From Flavobacteriaceae bacterium (GTDB taxonomy: Bacteria; Bacteroidota; Bacteroidia; Flavobacteriales; Flavobacteriaceae), in assembly GCA_028825365.1 (NCBI GenBank), contig JAPKAF010000008.1:1-38947 (forward strand): 38,947 bases of DNA, written 5' to 3'. Under the pieces are notes generated by a model that worked only from the letters and a program-made list of their open reading frames with translations, was not told the origin of the DNA and did no database searches. A program made the translations under genes and the position numbers. Below are positions 36,417 to 38,947 of this stretch, piece by piece. Numbering within the stretch: position 1 is the first letter of the stretch; each line of letters starts with the position of its first letter.

Positions 36417-36953
36417 ATGAGTAAAAATATCATACTTAATAAAAAGGAGATAGATATTATTCTACAACGACTTGCTTGTCAATTAATTGAAAATCACCAG
36501 GATTTTTCTAATACCATATTAATAGGTTTACAGCCTCGCGGCAAATTTTTACTAAATAGATTAGTAGAAATATTATCTACTACTTATAATATTTTAAATA
36601 TTAATCACGGCTTATTGGATATAACTTTTTATAGAGACGATTTTAGAAGAAATGAAAAAATTTTAGAAGCAAACTCTACTGATAATATTCAGGTAGAAGG
36701 TAAGAAAGTTGTATTTATAGATGACGTTTTATTTACAGGTAGAACTATAAGAGCTGCACTTACTGCTGTTGAAACTTTTGGTAGACCTAAAAATATCGAA
36801 TTACTGATACTAATAGATAGAAGGTTTAGTAGGCATTTACCAATTCAGCCTGATTACAGAGGTAGACAAATTGATGTTTATGATAATCAAAAAGTCAATG
36901 TTAGTTGGAGTGATGATAAAGAAGACGACTGTGTTTATATAATAAATAAATAA
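36417..36953 (+). CDS. pyrR: PyrR: pyrimidine operon regulator/uracil phosphoribosyltransferase
   Basis: PyrR proteins bind UMP and, in Bacillus, control pyr mRNA attenuation; they also have uracil phosphoribosyltransferase activity. I prefer ATG 36417 (178 residues) over the TTG one codon earlier in the track. The PRPP loop VVFIDDVLFTGRTIRAA is at about residues 98-114; GLQPRGKFL near 38 and LLDITFYRDDF near 66 are also typical. The gene starts only 33 bases after the rpsA terminator, too little for a classical pyr attenuator, and overlaps pyrB by one base. Enzyme or regulator role in this lineage is not established. Confidence 0.93.
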   Translation: MSKNIILNKKEIDIILQRLACQLIENHQDFSNTILIGLQPRGKFLLNRLVEILSTTYNILNINHGLLDITFYRDDFRRNEKILEANSTDNIQVEGKKVVFIDDVLFTGRTIRAALTAVETFGRPKNIELLILIDRRFSRHLPIQPDYRGRQIDVYDNQKVNVSWSDDKEDDCVYIINK

Positions 36954-37888
36954 TGAACGAATTAAGTGTTAATCATTTATTAGGAATTAAGCATTTGAAT
37001 ATTAATGATATTAATCTAATATTCAAAACTGCAGATCATTTTAAAGAAGTAATAAACAGGTCTATAAAAAAAGTACCCTCACTAAGAGATATTACAATAG
37101 CAAATTTGTTTTTCGAAAACTCTACAAGAACTAAATTATCATTTGAATTAGCTGAGAAGAGATTGTCTGCTGATGTTATTAATTTTTCATCATCCCAATC
37201 TTCAGTAAAAAAAGGGGAAACACTTATAGATACAGTTAATAACATTCTATCTATGAAAGTGGATATGGTTGTTTTAAGGCATCCTAACCCTGGAGCTGCT
37301 ATATTACTTGCAAACAATGTAGATGCTACTATAATTAACGCAGGAGACGGTGCTAATGAGCACCCGACACAAGCGTTGTTAGACTCTTATTCAATTAAAG
37401 AAAAAATTGGTAATTTAAAAAATAGAAATATTTTAATAGTTGGTGATATTTCTCATAGTAGAGTTGCACTATCTAATATATATGCATTACAATTACAAGG
37501 AGCTAATGTTATGGTTTGTGGACCAAAAACACTTATACCTAAATACTTACACAAACTTGGAGTAAAAGTAGAATACGATTTTTTAAAGGCTCTTAAATGG
37601 TGTGACGTTGTTAATATGCTAAGGTTGCAAAATGAAAGAATGACTAATAGCTTTTTTCCTTCTGTTAGAGAATATGTTCAACAATATGGTTTAACATTAG
37701 ATATATTAAAATCTCTAGATAAAGAAATCTACGTTATGCATCCGGGTCCAATTAATAGAGGAGTAGAGATATCTAGTGATGTTGCAGATTCTAAAAACTC
37801 TATAATTTTAGATCAAGTAGAAAATGGTGTTGCAATAAGAATGGCCGTTATTTACTTATTAGCACAAAAAAAACCTCTCAAAAAATAA
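36953..37888 (+). CDS. pyrB: Aspartate carbamoyltransferase catalytic subunit
   Basis: PyrB condenses carbamoyl phosphate with aspartate, the committed step of pyrimidine synthesis. The 311-residue protein has the carbamoyl-phosphate motif STRTKLSFE (Ser57-Thr60), HPNPGA, the NAGDGANEHPTQALLD signature with catalytic His, the DISHSRVALSN segment and HPGPINRGVEI for aspartate binding. Length is that of a stand-alone catalytic chain. No pyrI regulatory chain follows, so it is probably unregulated by that route and may be controlled with pyrR, whose stop codon it overlaps by one base. rnz follows three bases later. Confidence 0.96.
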   Translation: MNELSVNHLLGIKHLNINDINLIFKTADHFKEVINRSIKKVPSLRDITIANLFFENSTRTKLSFELAEKRLSADVINFSSSQSSVKKGETLIDTVNNILSMKVDMVVLRHPNPGAAILLANNVDATIINAGDGANEHPTQALLDSYSIKEKIGNLKNRNILIVGDISHSRVALSNIYALQLQGANVMVCGPKTLIPKYLHKLGVKVEYDFLKALKWCDVVNMLRLQNERMTNSFFPSVREYVQQYGLTLDILKSLDKEIYVMHPGPINRGVEISSDVADSKNSIILDQVENGVAIRMAVIYLLAQKKPLKK

Positions 37889-37891
37889 AAA

Positions 37892-38797
37892 TTGAAAATT
37901 ACAATTATTGGATGTTATAGTGCTATGCCTAAAGTAGGTAACAATCTGTCATCACAGGTTTTAGAAATTCAAAACGAAATATTTTTAATTGATTGCGGAG
38001 AAGGAACACAGCTTGGGTTAAGAAAAAATAAAATTAAGTTTTCTAGAATTAAATGTATTTTTATTTCCCACTTACATGGAGATCATTATTTTGGTTTAAT
38101 AGGGCTAATATCAACATTTTCACTACTTAACAGAACTGCAGATCTTCACATATATGGTCCATTGGGACTTAAAGATTTAATTCTTAATCAAATAAAAGCG
38201 TCTGGATCTTGGACAAAATATAGATTAATTTTTCATATTCTATCTTCAGATAAATCCGAAATAATTTTTATTAGTGAATATATTGAGGTGTCGACTATTC
38301 CTCTATCACACAGAATTTATACTAATGGTTTTTTATTTAAAGAAATTAATCTTCCTAGAAAAATTAATCCAGAAGCTCTTAAAGATTTTAATGTAAATGT
38401 TGCATATGCAAATAAACTAAAACAAGGTTTTAATGTTACTAACGATAATGGTGATTTAATAGAAAACAGTTTAGTTACTTTTAATGGACTTAATCCTAAA
38501 TCTTACGCATATTGTTCTGATACAGAATATGATGAATCTATAGTTAAGTTAATAACTGGATGTGATGCTATATATCATGAGTCAACTTTTTTGGAAAAAC
38601 ATCAATTATTAAGTAAAGCAACTAAACATTCTACCGCTAAACAGGCAGGTATGATTGCTAGATTATCTAATGTAAAATTATTAATTCTCGGACATTATTC
38701 CTCTAGATATGATAATATTGATGATTTTAAATTAGAAGCAGAAACTGAATTTAATCCAGTTATTTTGTCAGAAGACAGTAAAATAATTGAAATATAA
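37892..38797 (+). CDS. rnz: Ribonuclease Z
   Basis: RNase Z trims the 3' trailer of tRNA precursors. The 301-residue protein is a metallo-beta-lactamase-fold enzyme with the zinc motif SHLHGDHYFGLIGL near residue 60, DCGEGTQLGLRKNKIKFSRI, the exosite-bearing region before residue 180, YCSDTEYDE near 208, YHESTFLEKH and the final LGHYSSRY. The start is TTG: KITIIGCYSAMP is the conserved first strand and no ATG precedes it. It lies three bases after pyrB, so it is probably translated from the same mRNA. Metal ligands all appear intact. Confidence 0.95.
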   Translation: MKITIIGCYSAMPKVGNNLSSQVLEIQNEIFLIDCGEGTQLGLRKNKIKFSRIKCIFISHLHGDHYFGLIGLISTFSLLNRTADLHIYGPLGLKDLILNQIKASGSWTKYRLIFHILSSDKSEIIFISEYIEVSTIPLSHRIYTNGFLFKEINLPRKINPEALKDFNVNVAYANKLKQGFNVTNDNGDLIENSLVTFNGLNPKSYAYCSDTEYDESIVKLITGCDAIYHESTFLEKHQLLSKATKHSTAKQAGMIARLSNVKLLILGHYSSRYDNIDDFKLEAETEFNPVILSEDSKIIEI

Positions 38798-38832
38798 TTT
38801 ATTTATTAATTTTTAGTTATTAAATTTGAAAT

Positions 38833-38947
38833 ATGGCATCAAAATCTGATTTAAGTAGTTATAGAAAGAGTTATAAAAAGAATTCTCCTTTTAATTATAA
38901 GGATTGTAAGAACCCTTTAGATTTATTTAATACATGGTTTCAGGATT
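38833..38947 (+). CDS. pdxH: Pyridoxamine 5'-phosphate oxidase, 5' part only
   Basis: The window ends after 38 codons. The visible N-terminus, MASKSDLSSYRKSYKKNSP followed by NPLDLFNTWFQD, matches PdxH, which oxidises pyridoxine or pyridoxamine phosphate to pyridoxal phosphate with FMN. The segment DLSSYRKSY and the LFNTWF motif are characteristic of the family's opening helix, and rnz followed by pdxH is a usual order in Flavobacteriia. The rest lies outside, so domain integrity cannot be judged. Confidence 0.82.
   Translation, partial: MASKSDLSSYRKSYKKNSPFNYKDCKNPLDLFNTWFQD

Noticed and set aside
38821-38828. TAAATTTG box just before pdxH
   Set aside because: It matches TAnnTTTG but ends four bases before the ATG, so transcription would start at or inside the start codon, and no -33 TTG is at the right distance. 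Probably chance in A/T-rich DNA or a leaderless start; not called.
1-38947. CRISPR arrays, tRNA or rRNA genes, insertion sequences, defence islands
   Set aside because: I saw no regularly spaced repeats, tRNA-like cloverleaf or conserved rRNA segments, transposases, or nuclease/helicase clusters; the one tandem repeat is inside rpsA.

Overview
The window is a continuous piece of a low-GC, densely packed chromosome from the Bacteroidota, class Flavobacteriia, most likely a marine Flavobacteriaceae-type bacterium. The evidence is combined: a type IX secretion gene (porQ) beside cmk and lon, lineage-restricted families (DUF4294, DUF6452, DUF6048), TonB-dependent receptor architecture with a carboxypeptidase-like N-terminal domain, TAnnTTTG-type -7 promoter boxes, almost no Shine-Dalgarno sequences, TTG and GTG starts, and a 6S-like RNA between zapA and rny. 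Nearly everything is core genome. I see no insertion sequence, prophage, CRISPR array, tRNA or rRNA. There is no gene-free stretch longer than 300 bases; the largest gap, about 200 bases, holds the 6S-like RNA.

Layout. 1-2.8 kb: a small lipoprotein, an outer-membrane-type protein, a TauE/SafE permease and a secreted unknown. 2.8-10.1 kb: dnaN, a SAM hydroxide adenosyltransferase, phoH, purC, an alanine/glycine:cation symporter, a GDSL-like lipoprotein and an M42 aminopeptidase. 10.2-16.1 kb: a DUF4294 protein, a ZIP metal transporter, a small methyltransferase, an RlmL-type 23S rRNA methyltransferase, and the DUF6048/DUF6452/rlmD cluster. 16.2-22.7 kb: ornithine aminotransferase, cysteine desulfurase, a TonB-dependent receptor and an M23 peptidase. 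22.8-28.5 kb: a coiled-coil small protein, zapA, the 6S-like RNA, ribonuclease Y, xerD-like recombinase, aroQ, dihydrolipoyl dehydrogenase and a membrane-anchored MsrB. 28.6-38.9 kb: a UMF1-type transporter, lon, porQ, cmk, rpsA with a strong terminator, pyrR, pyrB, rnz and the start of pdxH.

How the genes fit together. Most are housekeeping functions: replication and chromosome resolution (dnaN, xerD), cell division (zapA), RNA decay, maturation and modification (rny, rnz, rlmD, rlmL), translation (rpsA), nucleotide synthesis (purC, cmk, pyrR, pyrB), protein quality control (lon, msrB) and central metabolism (lpdA, rocD, aroQ). Envelope functions are threaded through them (porQ, the TonB-dependent receptor, M23, and several lipoproteins and barrels). 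I do not find a convincing new multi-gene system. The points most worth a second look are the 6S-like RNA, a 32-residue tandem duplication at the start of ribosomal protein S1, a symmetrical divergent promoter between two methyltransferase genes, a possible structured rpsA leader, the coiled-coil partner of zapA, and the unknown secreted proteins at the left edge.
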